Below, piece after piece: positions 40,716-48,347 of a stretch of DNA of 64,000 bases. Position numbers and translations under genes: made by a program. This DNA comes from an uncultured Candidatus Saccharibacteria bacterium (GTDB taxonomy: Bacteria; Patescibacteriota; Saccharimonadia; Saccharimonadales; Saccharimonadaceae). Below the pieces are notes generated by a model, which saw only the letters and a list, made by a program, of their open reading frames with translations, made no database searches and was not told where the DNA came from. The stretch covers positions 61,670 to 125,669 of the forward strand of contig CANDYU010000002.1 in NCBI GenBank assembly GCA_947425245.1. Direction: 5' to 3'. The stretch's first letter is position 1. Each line of letters starts with the position of its first letter.

Positions 40716-40724
40716 TGCTATATA
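40716..40724 (+). promoter_or_regulatory. Leaderless-type promoter of the CHAP hydrolase gene
   Basis: TGCTATATA ends 6 nt before ATG 40731 (an overlapping TATAAT lies 2 nt further on). Confidence 0.55.
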
Positions 40725-40730
40725 ATATAT

Positions 40731-41888
40731 ATGCGTGTACGATTAAAACACAAAACCATCGGTCTTCGCAGCCTCATCATCGTTTGCTGCTTCGTCGTCA
40801 CTGGCTTTATTATTTACCAGGTTTTCGCCAATCAGCACGAAGACGTTAAAGCCTACCCAGCTGGCTGCGTAACCCAAGCCTGTCGTGAAGCTGCCGACAA
40901 CGCCGAAGCCGCCGAACGAGCCGCTGCTACTGCCGCCGCCAACGCACAAACTCTCGAAGGTGAAGTAGCTCGTCTAGATGCCGAAATTGCCTCTCTTGAA
41001 GCTGACATTCTCCGTAACCAAGCCATTGCCGACGATCTCTCCGCTCAAATCACCGAAAACGAAGCAAAGCTCAATCTCCAACAGTCCGCCCTTGCTAAAC
41101 TCCTTGTAGATCTGCATTTCGAAGAAGAACCAGACGCTATAATCCTTCTTGCTGGCAGCAGCTCGCTTGGTGATTTAGCCGAAAAACAATCCCGTCAAGC
41201 CACCGCCAAAGCCCAAATTACCACATCCACCGAAATCATCCGCGATATCAAGGCTAACCTCGAATCCCAAAAAGCCAGCGTCGACGCTCTCATTGTTAGT
41301 GCCGAGCTAAGCCGCTCCGAAATATCCGAAAAACGTGCCCAACAGGCTGCCCTCATCGAACGTTATAAAGACAACGCTGAGGCTTACGAACGTGATGCCA
41401 TGGCCGCCCGCGAGACCATGCAACAAGAAATCGCTGCTGAAATTGCCAAATATAACAGCAACGGCGTCGTCGGCGAAGGCTACAACTCCTACCCCTGGGC
41501 CAACCGCTGCCCCCAAGATAACGTTGGCTACATCGTAGTTGGTGGCTACGTTTGCCAATGTACCAGCTACGCTGGATGGAAAGTTCAAGAGTTCTGGGGA
41601 GTCTACATTTCCGCTTGGGGCGACGCCAAAAACTGGGGCACCACCGCCACTCGCCTCGGCTATGTCGTCGACAGTAACCCCGCCCCCCATACCGTCGCTT
41701 ACAGCACCTCTGGTATCTATGGCCACGTCATGTGGGTCGAAAGTATCAACTCCAACGGCACTATCAACCTTACTGAATATAACAACTCCGCCAGCTCCGC
41801 CAGCGGCCTACCCGGTGACTTTGGTGCCCGCTACGGCGTCAATCCCAGCCTCTACCGCTACATCCATTTCGACCAAAAACGCTGGTAA
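40731..41888 (+). CDS. PcsB-like secreted coiled-coil CHAP peptidoglycan hydrolase
   Basis: Predicted septal wall hydrolase activated by FtsEX. It has an N-terminal signal anchor (LRSLIIVCCFVVTGFIIYQV), then a long coiled coil from about residue 55 to 240 (AEAAERAAATAAANAQTLEG, LSAQITENEAKLNLQQSALA). The C-terminal CHAP domain has the catalytic Cys in YVCQCTSYAGWKVQEF and His in SGIYGHVMWVESINSNG, with the Asn/Glu of NLTEYNN. The 385-residue architecture equals PcsB of streptococci. It sits directly after ftsEX, strong context for this role. Confidence 0.92.
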   Translation: MRVRLKHKTIGLRSLIIVCCFVVTGFIIYQVFANQHEDVKAYPAGCVTQACREAADNAEAAERAAATAAANAQTLEGEVARLDAEIASLEADILRNQAIADDLSAQITENEAKLNLQQSALAKLLVDLHFEEEPDAIILLAGSSSLGDLAEKQSRQATAKAQITTSTEIIRDIKANLESQKASVDALIVSAELSRSEISEKRAQQAALIERYKDNAEAYERDAMAARETMQQEIAAEIAKYNSNGVVGEGYNSYPWANRCPQDNVGYIVVGGYVCQCTSYAGWKVQEFWGVYISAWGDAKNWGTTATRLGYVVDSNPAPHTVAYSTSGIYGHVMWVESINSNGTINLTEYNNSASSASGLPGDFGARYGVNPSLYRYIHFDQKRW

Positions 41889-41893
41889 TACCC

Positions 41894-41908
41894 AAAAAAA
41901 AAAAAAAA
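41894..41908 (+). repeat. A15 homopolymer
   Basis: Fifteen adenines directly 5' of the TTGACA box at 41912. It may act as an UP-like element, and its length may vary. Confidence 0.8.
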
Positions 41909-41911
41909 CTA

Positions 41912-41940
41912 TTGACAAAAAATAGAATCTGTGATATAAT
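41912..41940 (+). promoter_or_regulatory. Consensus promoter (TTGACA-17-TATAAT)
   Basis: A near-perfect sigma-70 promoter with the A15 tract in front. It is almost identical over 30 bases to the promoter at 46084-46112. ATG of an 18-codon reading frame lies 6 nt after the -10 box. Confidence 0.85.
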
Positions 41941-41946
41941 AAGTAT

Positions 41947-42003
41947 ATGGAGTCATTTCTTACAAATTTTATGTTTTTTTCAACCCAAATCATGCTAAAA
42001 TAA
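41947..42003 (+). CDS. Leaderless 18-residue small reading frame
   Basis: ATG at 41947 encodes MESFLTNFMFFSTQIMLK and stops at 42001-42003, using the strong promoter at 41912 with the same 6-nt spacing as the other leaderless starts. The peptide is hydrophobic with three phenylalanine pairs or singles and could insert in a membrane, or it may be a translated leader affecting the S41 gene. The -10 box of that gene (TGCTAAAAT) overlaps its last codons. Coding status is uncertain. Confidence 0.4.
   Translation: MESFLTNFMFFSTQIMLK
41993..42001 (+). promoter_or_regulatory. Leaderless-type promoter of the S41 peptidase gene
   Basis: TGCTAAAAT ends 6 nt before ATG 42008, inside the end of the small reading frame. 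Confidence 0.6.
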
Positions 42004-42007
42004 TTAT

Positions 42008-43210
42008 ATGGTTAAGAAAAAGTGGGAAGAAAAACAAGTCAGCCTAGGGGCGTCCATCATCGTTGGGGTCATTACCTTGGTTGTCGGTATATTTTTAGGT
42101 ATTAACTGGGCAAGCTTCGCTCCTAACTTTCTCCCTTACCTCGGCTTCAGTGCTAAAAACACCCCCAATGACTGGTCAGCCCTCGATGAAGTATATAATA
42201 CTTTAAGTAGTAATTACGATGGCGACCTTGATCGTAGCGAGCTAATCGAAGGAGCTAAAAAAGGCCTTGTTGATGCCGCCGGCGACATCTATACGACCTA
42301 CATGACCGCTGAGGAAGCCGATGAATATGAAGCCGCCTTGCATGGCGATGTCGGAGCCGGTATTGGCATCGAAATGGGCCTACGTGACAACTATGTTCGC
42401 GTAATCCGTACGCTACCCGATAACCCAGCCGGCAAGGCTGGTGTGAAAGCTGGTGATATTATTTATAAAATTGACGACGAAGAAGTCTATGCCGAAAGCA
42501 CCGACTCAATTGCCTCTAAATTACGTGGAGCCGCTGGCACTACCGTAAAACTCACCGTCGTACGTGACGGCGAAGAAAAAAGCTTCACCCTCACCAGAGA
42601 AACTATCAATAACGTTTCCGCCTATGTAGACTACGACGGATCGACTGCCATTATCACGGTTACCCGCTTTGATAGCGATACCGGTACCATTGTCCAAAAA
42701 ATCGTCAACGAAGAGTTCAGCAAGAAGGGTGTAAAGAAAATCATCCTTGACCTTCGTAGCAACGGTGGCGGTTATGTTTCCGCCGCAAAGGATCTCTTAT
42801 CGCTCTGGATTGATGGAGACCCCGTCCTAATCCAAAAGAGTCGCAATTTCTCCAACACCACAACCTTTGCCGACCGCGGCCAAGCCAAACTTGCCAACAT
42901 CCCTACCGTCGTCCTAGTAAACGAAAGCACCGCTTCTGCCTCCGAAATTGTCGCAGGAGCCCTCAAGGACTACGAAAAAGCCACCATTATTGGCAAAACC
43001 ACCTTTGGCAAGGGCGTCGTCCAAACCTTGCTAGATCTCTCTCATGGTTCTATGCTCAAGGTGACCACCGCTCGCTGGTATACTCCTGACGGCAACACAA
43101 TTAACGGCGAGGGAATTGCTCCTGATGTTGAAGTTGATCTTACTTATGACGACGCTAATCATGGCCGCGATCCACAGCTTGACGCCGCCAAGAAGTATGA
43201 ACAAAAATAG
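42008..43210 (+). CDS. S41 family C-terminal processing peptidase (CtpA-like)
   Basis: Membrane-anchored serine protease that processes secreted proteins. It has one N-terminal helix (SIIVGVITLVVGIFLGINWA), a PDZ domain (about 110-195: GAGIGIEMGLRDNYVRVI, then DNPAGKAGVKAGDIIYKIDD) and the S41 core. The catalytic Ser lies in NESTASASEIVAGALKDYEK, and the Lys follows in IIGKTTFGKGVVQTL. Its 400 residues are typical. It follows the CHAP hydrolase gene and may regulate it or other envelope proteins. Confidence 0.94.
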   Translation: MVKKKWEEKQVSLGASIIVGVITLVVGIFLGINWASFAPNFLPYLGFSAKNTPNDWSALDEVYNTLSSNYDGDLDRSELIEGAKKGLVDAAGDIYTTYMTAEEADEYEAALHGDVGAGIGIEMGLRDNYVRVIRTLPDNPAGKAGVKAGDIIYKIDDEEVYAESTDSIASKLRGAAGTTVKLTVVRDGEEKSFTLTRETINNVSAYVDYDGSTAIITVTRFDSDTGTIVQKIVNEEFSKKGVKKIILDLRSNGGGYVSAAKDLLSLWIDGDPVLIQKSRNFSNTTTFADRGQAKLANIPTVVLVNESTASASEIVAGALKDYEKATIIGKTTFGKGVVQTLLDLSHGSMLKVTTARWYTPDGNTINGEGIAPDVEVDLTYDDANHGRDPQLDAAKKYEQK

Positions 43211-43227
43211 CCTTCTCACGCATATCG

Positions 43228-43236
43228 TGGTATAAT
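43228..43236 (+). promoter_or_regulatory. Leaderless-type promoter of the glutaredoxin gene
   Basis: TGGTATAAT ends 6 nt before ATG 43243. Confidence 0.65.
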
Positions 43237-43242
43237 TGCTAC

Positions 43243-43446
43243 ATGATTAAAGTTTACACTACTAAAACCTGCCCATACTGCCATGCCCTAATGGATTGGC
43301 TCGACGAACAGGAAATCGAATACGAAGAAGTTGACGCCTCAAACATGCCCGACATCACTAGCGTACCAGTTACCGAGATAAACGGCGAACGCATCATCGG
43401 CTTCGACCGCCCAGCTATCAAGGCTGCTTTGAAAACAAATCAATAA
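43243..43446 (+). CDS. Small glutaredoxin-like thiol oxidoreductase
   Basis: A minimal thioredoxin-fold protein of 67 residues. It has the redox motif CPYC at residues 10-13 in TTKTCPYCHALMDWLDEQ, the cis-proline region TSVPVTEINGERIIGFDRP and a short final helix. This size and motif resemble NrdH/glutaredoxin-like proteins that reduce ribonucleotide reductase or other disulfides. No reductase partner gene is adjacent. It begins leaderless. Confidence 0.88.
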   Translation: MIKVYTTKTCPYCHALMDWLDEQEIEYEEVDASNMPDITSVPVTEINGERIIGFDRPAIKAALKTNQ

Positions 43447-43471
43447 ATCCTCCTCTAGATTTTCACCTATC

Positions 43472-44272
43472 ATGTCCGATTCTAGATCTCCCCACCTTCC
43501 GCCTATTATCCTTGTACACGGCTTTCGCGGTGCACCCAGCGGATTGTCCGACATTGCCCACCTCCTTCGTGCTGCCGGATATACCGTTTTTGTACCACCT
43601 ATTCCACCCTGCACGGAATCCACCAACTACCAAATCCCGCCCAGCCATAATGTATCTTTTAATCAATCCTCCTACTCTGCCCAATATTACACTGAGTACC
43701 TGATTGATTTTATCAAACTAAACCATATTGAACATCCTATTCTCATCGGACATTCCATGGGTTCAATTATTTGTGCTGCCACTGCTCACCAATATCCAGA
43801 CCTTTTACACAAAAAAATAATCCTGCTTTCGCCTATCGCCGGCCATACCCCAAAGCTCTTCGCCCTCATTTCACCCCTATCCGCCATCTGCCCTCGACGC
43901 TTAGTTGATTATTGCACAACTCGCTATCTCTTAATCTCACACGATCGACATCTCTTACGTTCCATCCTTGTCGCCACCAATCAATGCAGTTTATCACAAG
44001 ACCCCGATCGTAAGAATAACCTTGCCGCAGCTCGTTTCGCCGCCCACCACTCCGTCGATGACTTTTTACCAATTTCGAAAGACATCTTGCTACTCGCTGG
44101 AGCAAAAGACCGTCTAGTGTCACAACAAAAAACCCTCGCACTTACTCACGTTCTCCAACAATCCCCCCAAACCACTGCAAAAGCACAATTCTTACCAAAC
44201 ACCGGACATCTCCATAACTACGAGCAACCCCAAGAAACCGTCGACACTATTTTACGCTTCCTGAAAACCTAA
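43472..44272 (+). CDS. Alpha/beta hydrolase (lipase or esterase-like)
   Basis: The alpha/beta-hydrolase fold is shown by the oxyanion motif PIILVHGFRGAP, the nucleophile elbow ILIGHSMGSIIC (Ser), the acid in LLAGAKDRLVS and the His near the end in NTGHLHNYE. The 266-residue protein lacks a signal peptide, so it is probably cytoplasmic or membrane-peripheral. The substrate is unknown; lipid or ester hydrolysis is the family default. It lies 25 nt after the glutaredoxin gene and may be co-transcribed with it. No ribosome binding site of strength was seen. Confidence 0.85.
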   Translation: MSDSRSPHLPPIILVHGFRGAPSGLSDIAHLLRAAGYTVFVPPIPPCTESTNYQIPPSHNVSFNQSSYSAQYYTEYLIDFIKLNHIEHPILIGHSMGSIICAATAHQYPDLLHKKIILLSPIAGHTPKLFALISPLSAICPRRLVDYCTTRYLLISHDRHLLRSILVATNQCSLSQDPDRKNNLAAARFAAHHSVDDFLPISKDILLLAGAKDRLVSQQKTLALTHVLQQSPQTTAKAQFLPNTGHLHNYEQPQETVDTILRFLKT

Positions 44273-44282
44273 CAATTGCCCG

Positions 44283-45566
44283 CTACCTCAGCCACCGCTT
44301 CTTCGGTATTTTCTTACCCTTGAGAATAATCGCCTCTTCATAGATTTCCTCAAATCTCTTCAAAGTTCTGTTCAGATCATGCTTTTTTGCCACTTCGAGA
44401 CTATGCTTGCTATAACGCTCCCGCACATCTTCATTTTTCAGAATCTTCGTCAAAGCGTCTGCAATCTCCGACACATCGCCCGGCTGACACAAAATCCCAT
44501 TCTTTTTGTGTTGACAAAGCTCCCGCACCGCCCCTGCATCCACTGCCACTAATGGCAACCCGGTCGCCGCTGCTTCAATCAAAACTATCCCTTGTGTCTC
44601 TGTCTCGCTCGCCGTCGCAAACACCTTCGCCGTCCGATAAACCTCCATAATATCCGGCGGATAAATCCGCCCCGGGAACCTTACTGACTTCTCAATCCCT
44701 AATGCCTGCACCAAATCTTGTAAATGCCGCCGATCCGTCCCGTCCCCCACAATCACTAACTCCGCCTCCGGGATCTTTTCCAATACCTCAGCAAAAGCTG
44801 TTACCACATTCCCGATACTCTTCTCCGGGTCAACTCTCCCTACATACAGTACAATCGGTTTATCTTTAGCCAAATGATACTTCTTATAAATACGCACTGG
44901 TGCTTTCTTTGGGCCGAATTTCCCCAAATCCACCCCATTCGACAACGGCTCCACCGTCACGTCAAACCGCTTCCGATTCTTTGGTACCAAATCATCAATC
45001 GCCATCTCCGTTGGCATCGTAGCATATTCCGAATGTTTCAAGAAACTCGCCATGTACGTCCGAAGCACTGCATCCAATGGCCGTTTAATCGGCTTCAATA
45101 ATTTTAGCTGTCCCGTAATATTATCCGGATAAGCATGCCCAGTACTCACCATTGGCACATCATATTTCTTTGCATACCGCCGAGCTGCAATCGCAATCAT
45201 CTCCGCCGTTTGGTTATGAATCACGTCCGGGTGAAACTTATTCAACACTTTTTTCATCGTCAGATACGGATCGACCGTGATCCACAAACCATGACGATAC
45301 GCCAACCTTGGCAACGACACTCCCAAGATCGCCTTGCCATTCGGTACCTCATTAATCTGATCCGGATAGAACGGAAATCGAATCGACCGCAAATAAAACG
45401 TCGTCACTCCATCCCGCTTTTCCTTATGCTGCTTACCCGTAAAACTCGGACAAATCACTAAAACTTCATGCCCCTGCTTCGCCAACCCCTTCGCCAAATT
45501 GTGAGCAAAAACCGCCACCCCATTCGTCATGGGATAATAAAGATCCGAAGTAATTGCAATTTTCAT
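44283..45566 (-). CDS. GT4 family glycosyltransferase
   Basis: Retaining, nucleotide-sugar-dependent glycosyltransferase with two Rossmann domains. The N-terminal domain begins MKIAITSDLYYPMTNGVAVF, with the GHEVLVICPS loop. The C-terminal domain has KPIVLYVGRVDPEKSIGNVV, VIVGDGTDRRHLQDL and the donor-binding ETQGIVLIEAAATGLPLVAV. The start is ATG 45566 because TATAAT lies 6 nt upstream; a longer reading is unsupported. Similar enzymes make glucosyl or galactosyl diacylglycerols or cap cell-wall polymers. It is paralogous to the gene at 48969-50186. Product 427 residues. Confidence 0.9.
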   Translation of the reverse strand: MKIAITSDLYYPMTNGVAVFAHNLAKGLAKQGHEVLVICPSFTGKQHKEKRDGVTTFYLRSIRFPFYPDQINEVPNGKAILGVSLPRLAYRHGLWITVDPYLTMKKVLNKFHPDVIHNQTAEMIAIAARRYAKKYDVPMVSTGHAYPDNITGQLKLLKPIKRPLDAVLRTYMASFLKHSEYATMPTEMAIDDLVPKNRKRFDVTVEPLSNGVDLGKFGPKKAPVRIYKKYHLAKDKPIVLYVGRVDPEKSIGNVVTAFAEVLEKIPEAELVIVGDGTDRRHLQDLVQALGIEKSVRFPGRIYPPDIMEVYRTAKVFATASETETQGIVLIEAAATGLPLVAVDAGAVRELCQHKKNGILCQPGDVSEIADALTKILKNEDVRERYSKHSLEVAKKHDLNRTLKRFEEIYEEAIILKGKKIPKKRWLR

Positions 45567-45572
45567 GTCACT

Positions 45573-45581
45573 ATTATAACA
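45573..45581 (-). promoter_or_regulatory. Leaderless-type promoter of the GT4 gene
   Basis: The minus strand reads TGTTATAAT, ending 6 nt before ATG 45566. Confidence 0.65.
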
Positions 45582-45614
45582 GAAACCAACACTATGATAA
45601 AATACACCTACTCG

Positions 45615-45623
45615 TGTTATAAT
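45615..45623 (+). promoter_or_regulatory. Leaderless-type promoter of smpB
   Basis: TGTTATAAT ends 7 nt before ATG 45631. Confidence 0.65.
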
Positions 45624-45630
45624 CATTACT

Positions 45631-46056
45631 ATGAAAAAGTCCAAAAGTCCCGCCACTGTTACCGTCAACCGACGTGCTCGCTTCGACTATCAGCTTGAAG
45701 AGGAGCTGACTTGTGGCATGGTATTATCCGGACCAGAAGTGCGACTCATCCGCGACCATCATGTCCAGCTCAAAGGCTCTTTCGTTACCATCCGCCAAGA
45801 CGAACTTTGGCTCAACAACCTTACCCTGGGTGCCGACACCGAACGCAACATTAAACTCCTAGCCACTCGTAAACAAATCATCGCCCTTACTCGAGCCAAA
45901 CAAGACGGCTACCAAATCGTCCCAGTCCGCCTTTTAGCCGGCGGCCGTCATATTAAGCTCGTCATCGCCACCGGCAAAGGCAAAAAGAAATACGACAAAC
46001 GTGAAACTATCAAAAAACGCGACATTTCTCGTAGTCTAAAACGCGAACAATTCTAA
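45631..46056 (+). CDS. smpB: SsrA-binding protein SmpB
   Basis: Partner of tmRNA in rescuing stalled ribosomes. Motifs: NRRARFDYQLEEELTCGMVL, SGPEVRLIRDHHVQLKGSFV, then ELWLNNL and the C-terminal tail GKGKKKYDKRETIKKRDISR which enters the decoding site. Length is 141 residues. The family's LxGtEvKSlR motif is slightly changed (LSGPEVRLIR). No tmRNA gene was seen in the window. It is divergent from the GT4 gene across 64 bp. Confidence 0.95.
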   Translation: MKKSKSPATVTVNRRARFDYQLEEELTCGMVLSGPEVRLIRDHHVQLKGSFVTIRQDELWLNNLTLGADTERNIKLLATRKQIIALTRAKQDGYQIVPVRLLAGGRHIKLVIATGKGKKKYDKRETIKKRDISRSLKREQF

Positions 46057-46083
46057 GTATTTGCCAAGCAATACTACAATATA

Positions 46084-46112
46084 TTGACAAAAAATAAAAT
46101 CTGTGCTACAAT
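46084..46112 (+). promoter_or_regulatory. Consensus promoter of the 46163 gene, twin of 41912
   Basis: TTGACA and TACAAT with a 17-bp spacer. The sequence TTGACAAAAAATA is shared exactly with the promoter at 41912, and most of the spacer also matches. Confidence 0.8.
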
Positions 46113-46162
46113 AAGAAGATAGGGGTATTCACCCTAAAAATACGAGAGGGGAGCAACTTACA

Positions 46163-46513
46163 ATGATTTTCATTAAAGATTTTGTCAACATGACGGACGA
46201 ACAAAGGAGTGAAGCGAAAGTTAAGGGCGGTCGCATCCATGTCAACGATCGCATCTACAAAGCGATCATCGGTCGACCTTATACGACGGTAGATGAACTC
46301 AATCGTTTACAGCGAGCGATTGATCTATATCTGATAGACGCCGAAGAGCCATTCGATCTGTTATTGAGAGCCGAATTCGGCAACGACATCTGCACTCTAG
46401 AAGAGGTCGACTGGGGGAGCTATCTAATAAGCACTCCATTTTCCATGATCAAGATGGATTTTATGCAGGCCTGCATGTCTATCAAAGATCTTTATAACAG
46501 CCTCTCAGCCTAA
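46163..46513 (+). CDS. Unknown 116-residue protein
   Basis: Not recognised. An acidic, probably helical soluble protein (KGGRIHVNDRIYKAIIGRPY, TTVDELNRLQRAIDLYLIDA) without membrane helix or signal. GAGAGGGGAGC lies about 12 nt before ATG 46163; an internal ATG at 46190 is an alternative. A single-gene transcript is indicated by a strong promoter, a leader of about 45 nt with a small AGGG/CCCT stem, and a strong terminator. Good expression signals suggest a real gene. Confidence 0.72.
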   Translation: MIFIKDFVNMTDEQRSEAKVKGGRIHVNDRIYKAIIGRPYTTVDELNRLQRAIDLYLIDAEEPFDLLLRAEFGNDICTLEEVDWGSYLISTPFSMIKMDFMQACMSIKDLYNSLSA

Positions 46514-46518
46514 ACCTC

Positions 46519-46545
46519 ACCCCGCTACTACGCGGGGTATTTTTC
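46519..46545 (+). terminator. Intrinsic terminator
   Basis: A 7-bp stem (ACCCCGC/GCGGGGT) with a 6-nt loop and ATTTTT. Confidence 0.9.
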
Positions 46546-46557
46546 TATCCTAACCTA

Positions 46558-46566
46558 TGTTAAAAT
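46558..46566 (+). promoter_or_regulatory. Leaderless-type promoter of the exonuclease III gene
   Basis: TGTTAAAAT ends 6 nt before ATG 46573. Confidence 0.6.
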
Positions 46567-46572
46567 ACTAAT

Positions 46573-47370
46573 ATGAAAATCTATTCTTGGAATGTTAACG
46601 GCCTCCGTTCCGTTATCAAAAAAGGCTCTTTGGACGAGTTTATCAGTTCTAATCAGCCCGACATTCTCTGTCTACAAGAAACTAAAGCCAAGCCCGGCCA
46701 AGCCGAAATCGATTACCCCGAATATCTCGAACTTTGGAACAGTGCCGAACGACCAGGTTATTCTGGCACTGCTGTCTTTACCAAGTTCCAACCTACTACC
46801 GTCTTTAATGGTTTTGGCGGAGAACTCCAAAACGCCTATGACTGGGATAGCGATCGTTACGGTGGCCCCCTTAACGAGGGTCGCATCCAAACCCTCGAAT
46901 TTGAGCCATTTTTCCTCGTTAATGTCTACACCCCAAACAGCAAGAATGACCTCTCACGACTCAAACTCCGCGAAAATCTTTGGGACCCAGCTTTCTTACG
47001 ACATCTGAAAATGCTCGAAACCACCAAACCAGTCGTCGTTTGCGGAGATTTTAACGCTGCTCATACCCCCCTTGACCTTGCTCGACCGGAGGATAACGAA
47101 AAACACGCCGGCTTCACCGAAGAAGAGCGACAGGGAATTAAAAACCTTACCGGTGCCGGTTTTGTCGACACCTTTCGCTATTTCAACCCTACTCTGCAAC
47201 GCTACACTTGGTGGTCACATTGGTCACACTGCCGCGAACGCAATATTGGCTGGCGCATTGACTATTTCTTCATCTCCGAAAGCCTCTTATCTCATTTAAA
47301 ATCCGCCGAGATTCACGACCATATTTTTGGCTCCGATCATTGCCCTGTATCTATCGAATTGGATTTCTAA
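46573..47370 (+). CDS. xth: Exodeoxyribonuclease III / AP endonuclease
   Basis: Base-excision-repair enzyme cutting 5' to abasic sites. The EEP-nuclease motifs are complete: SWNVNGLRS, LCLQETKAKPG (metal-binding Glu36), YSGTAVFTK, VNVYTPNSKNDLSRLKLREN, the catalytic GDFNAAHTPLDLARPEDN, and GWRIDYFFISESL with the terminal GSDHCPVSIEL. The 265-residue length is standard for the family. It is followed by the 47374 gene after only 3 nt, so an operon is likely. Confidence 0.96.
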   Translation: MKIYSWNVNGLRSVIKKGSLDEFISSNQPDILCLQETKAKPGQAEIDYPEYLELWNSAERPGYSGTAVFTKFQPTTVFNGFGGELQNAYDWDSDRYGGPLNEGRIQTLEFEPFFLVNVYTPNSKNDLSRLKLRENLWDPAFLRHLKMLETTKPVVVCGDFNAAHTPLDLARPEDNEKHAGFTEEERQGIKNLTGAGFVDTFRYFNPTLQRYTWWSHWSHCRERNIGWRIDYFFISESLLSHLKSAEIHDHIFGSDHCPVSIELDF

Positions 47371-47373
47371 CCT

Positions 47374-48225
47374 ATGAATTTTGCACCCTTAAGTTCCGAT
47401 TTATCCTATTGGCAAAAACAATCTCAGCCTCTTTTTCCCAACCTCGCCTGGAACATTCCCGAGCAGAAAACCGGCCATGTTGCCATCGTCGGCGGCAATA
47501 GCCAGGGTTTTGCCACCGTAATCCGCATCGCCGAGTTTCTCAGCCAAAACTTTCCTTTTTCCAGTGTCAACGCTCTACTTCCCGATGCTTTGCGTGGCAA
47601 ACTCCCGCCTCTTTCTAATATTACCCTCCTTCCTTCCACCAGCAGCGGGTCATTCGCAAAATCCTACCAGCTCCAAACCGCCATCCAATCCGCCAATGCT
47701 AGCCTAGTCATCGGTGATCTTTCACGCAATGCCGCCACTGCCATCGCCCTCGCCGACGCCATCACCCCGACCACAACTACATCTAACGCCACCAATAACT
47801 CCGCATCACCCCCATCTTATTCACCCCTCGTTCTCGCCCGGGACTCCGTTGATCTCCTCGCCGGTGAAGCTGCCCGCTGGCTTACTCGCCCTAATACCTT
47901 CGTCGTCGCCTCCATGGCCCAGCTCCAAAAACTCTTCCGTGCTATCTACTATCCTCGCATGATTCTTCTTTCCCAACCCCTCTTGCCAGTTCTAGAAACT
48001 CTCCATAAGTTTACCCTCTCCTACCCGACCACCATCCTCACCTTCCATCAAGAAAATCTCATCGTCGCCCATGCCGGTCAAATTACCACCACCCATCTTG
48101 TTGATACCGACTACTCACCCATCTCTCTCTGGTCTGGACAGCTCGCCGCTCGAGTTATGGCTTTTAATCTCTACACCCCGAACCACCCACTTAAGGCTAC
48201 TACTGCCGCCTTGCTCTATCATTAA
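47374..48225 (+). CDS. Divergent YjeF C-domain-like (NAD(P)H-hydrate dehydratase-like) protein
   Basis: The overall run of motifs resembles the ribokinase-fold ADP-dependent hydrate dehydratase (NnrD). TGHVAIVGGNSQGFATVIRI stands for the opening glycine loop, ASLVIGDLSRNAATAIALAD for the substrate loop, SPLVLARDSVDLLAG for the DADALNLL motif, and GQLAARVMAFNLYTPNHPLK for the nucleotide-end helix. The catalytic aspartate of the GDVLAG motif is not obvious (Ser-Gly-Gln occupies the position). A Ser/Thr/Asn-rich insertion lies near residues 130-145. It may be a decayed or repurposed enzyme. The match is by eye. Confidence 0.45.
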   Translation: MNFAPLSSDLSYWQKQSQPLFPNLAWNIPEQKTGHVAIVGGNSQGFATVIRIAEFLSQNFPFSSVNALLPDALRGKLPPLSNITLLPSTSSGSFAKSYQLQTAIQSANASLVIGDLSRNAATAIALADAITPTTTTSNATNNSASPPSYSPLVLARDSVDLLAGEAARWLTRPNTFVVASMAQLQKLFRAIYYPRMILLSQPLLPVLETLHKFTLSYPTTILTFHQENLIVAHAGQITTTHLVDTDYSPISLWSGQLAARVMAFNLYTPNHPLKATTAALLYH

Positions 48226-48295
48226 ACTCCATACCTCGCTACCTTACACCAAAGTGACATTTTATGACCTTAAACTTGATGAATATTAGCTATCA

Positions 48296-48304
48296 TGCTA
48301 TAAT
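48296..48304 (+). promoter_or_regulatory. Extended -10 promoter of the phosphatidyltransferase gene
   Basis: TGCTATAAT, 43 nt before the ATG. The leader has AAAGGAGGG. Confidence 0.65.
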
Positions 48305-48347
48305 CTAAACATTCAGCAAAGCTCAAAAAAATAAAGGAGGGTTTATT

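Noticed and set aside
46057..46162. Possible tmRNA gene next to smpB
   Set aside because: The space holds a promoter and short leader only; it is too short and has no tRNA-Ala-like ends or tag frame.
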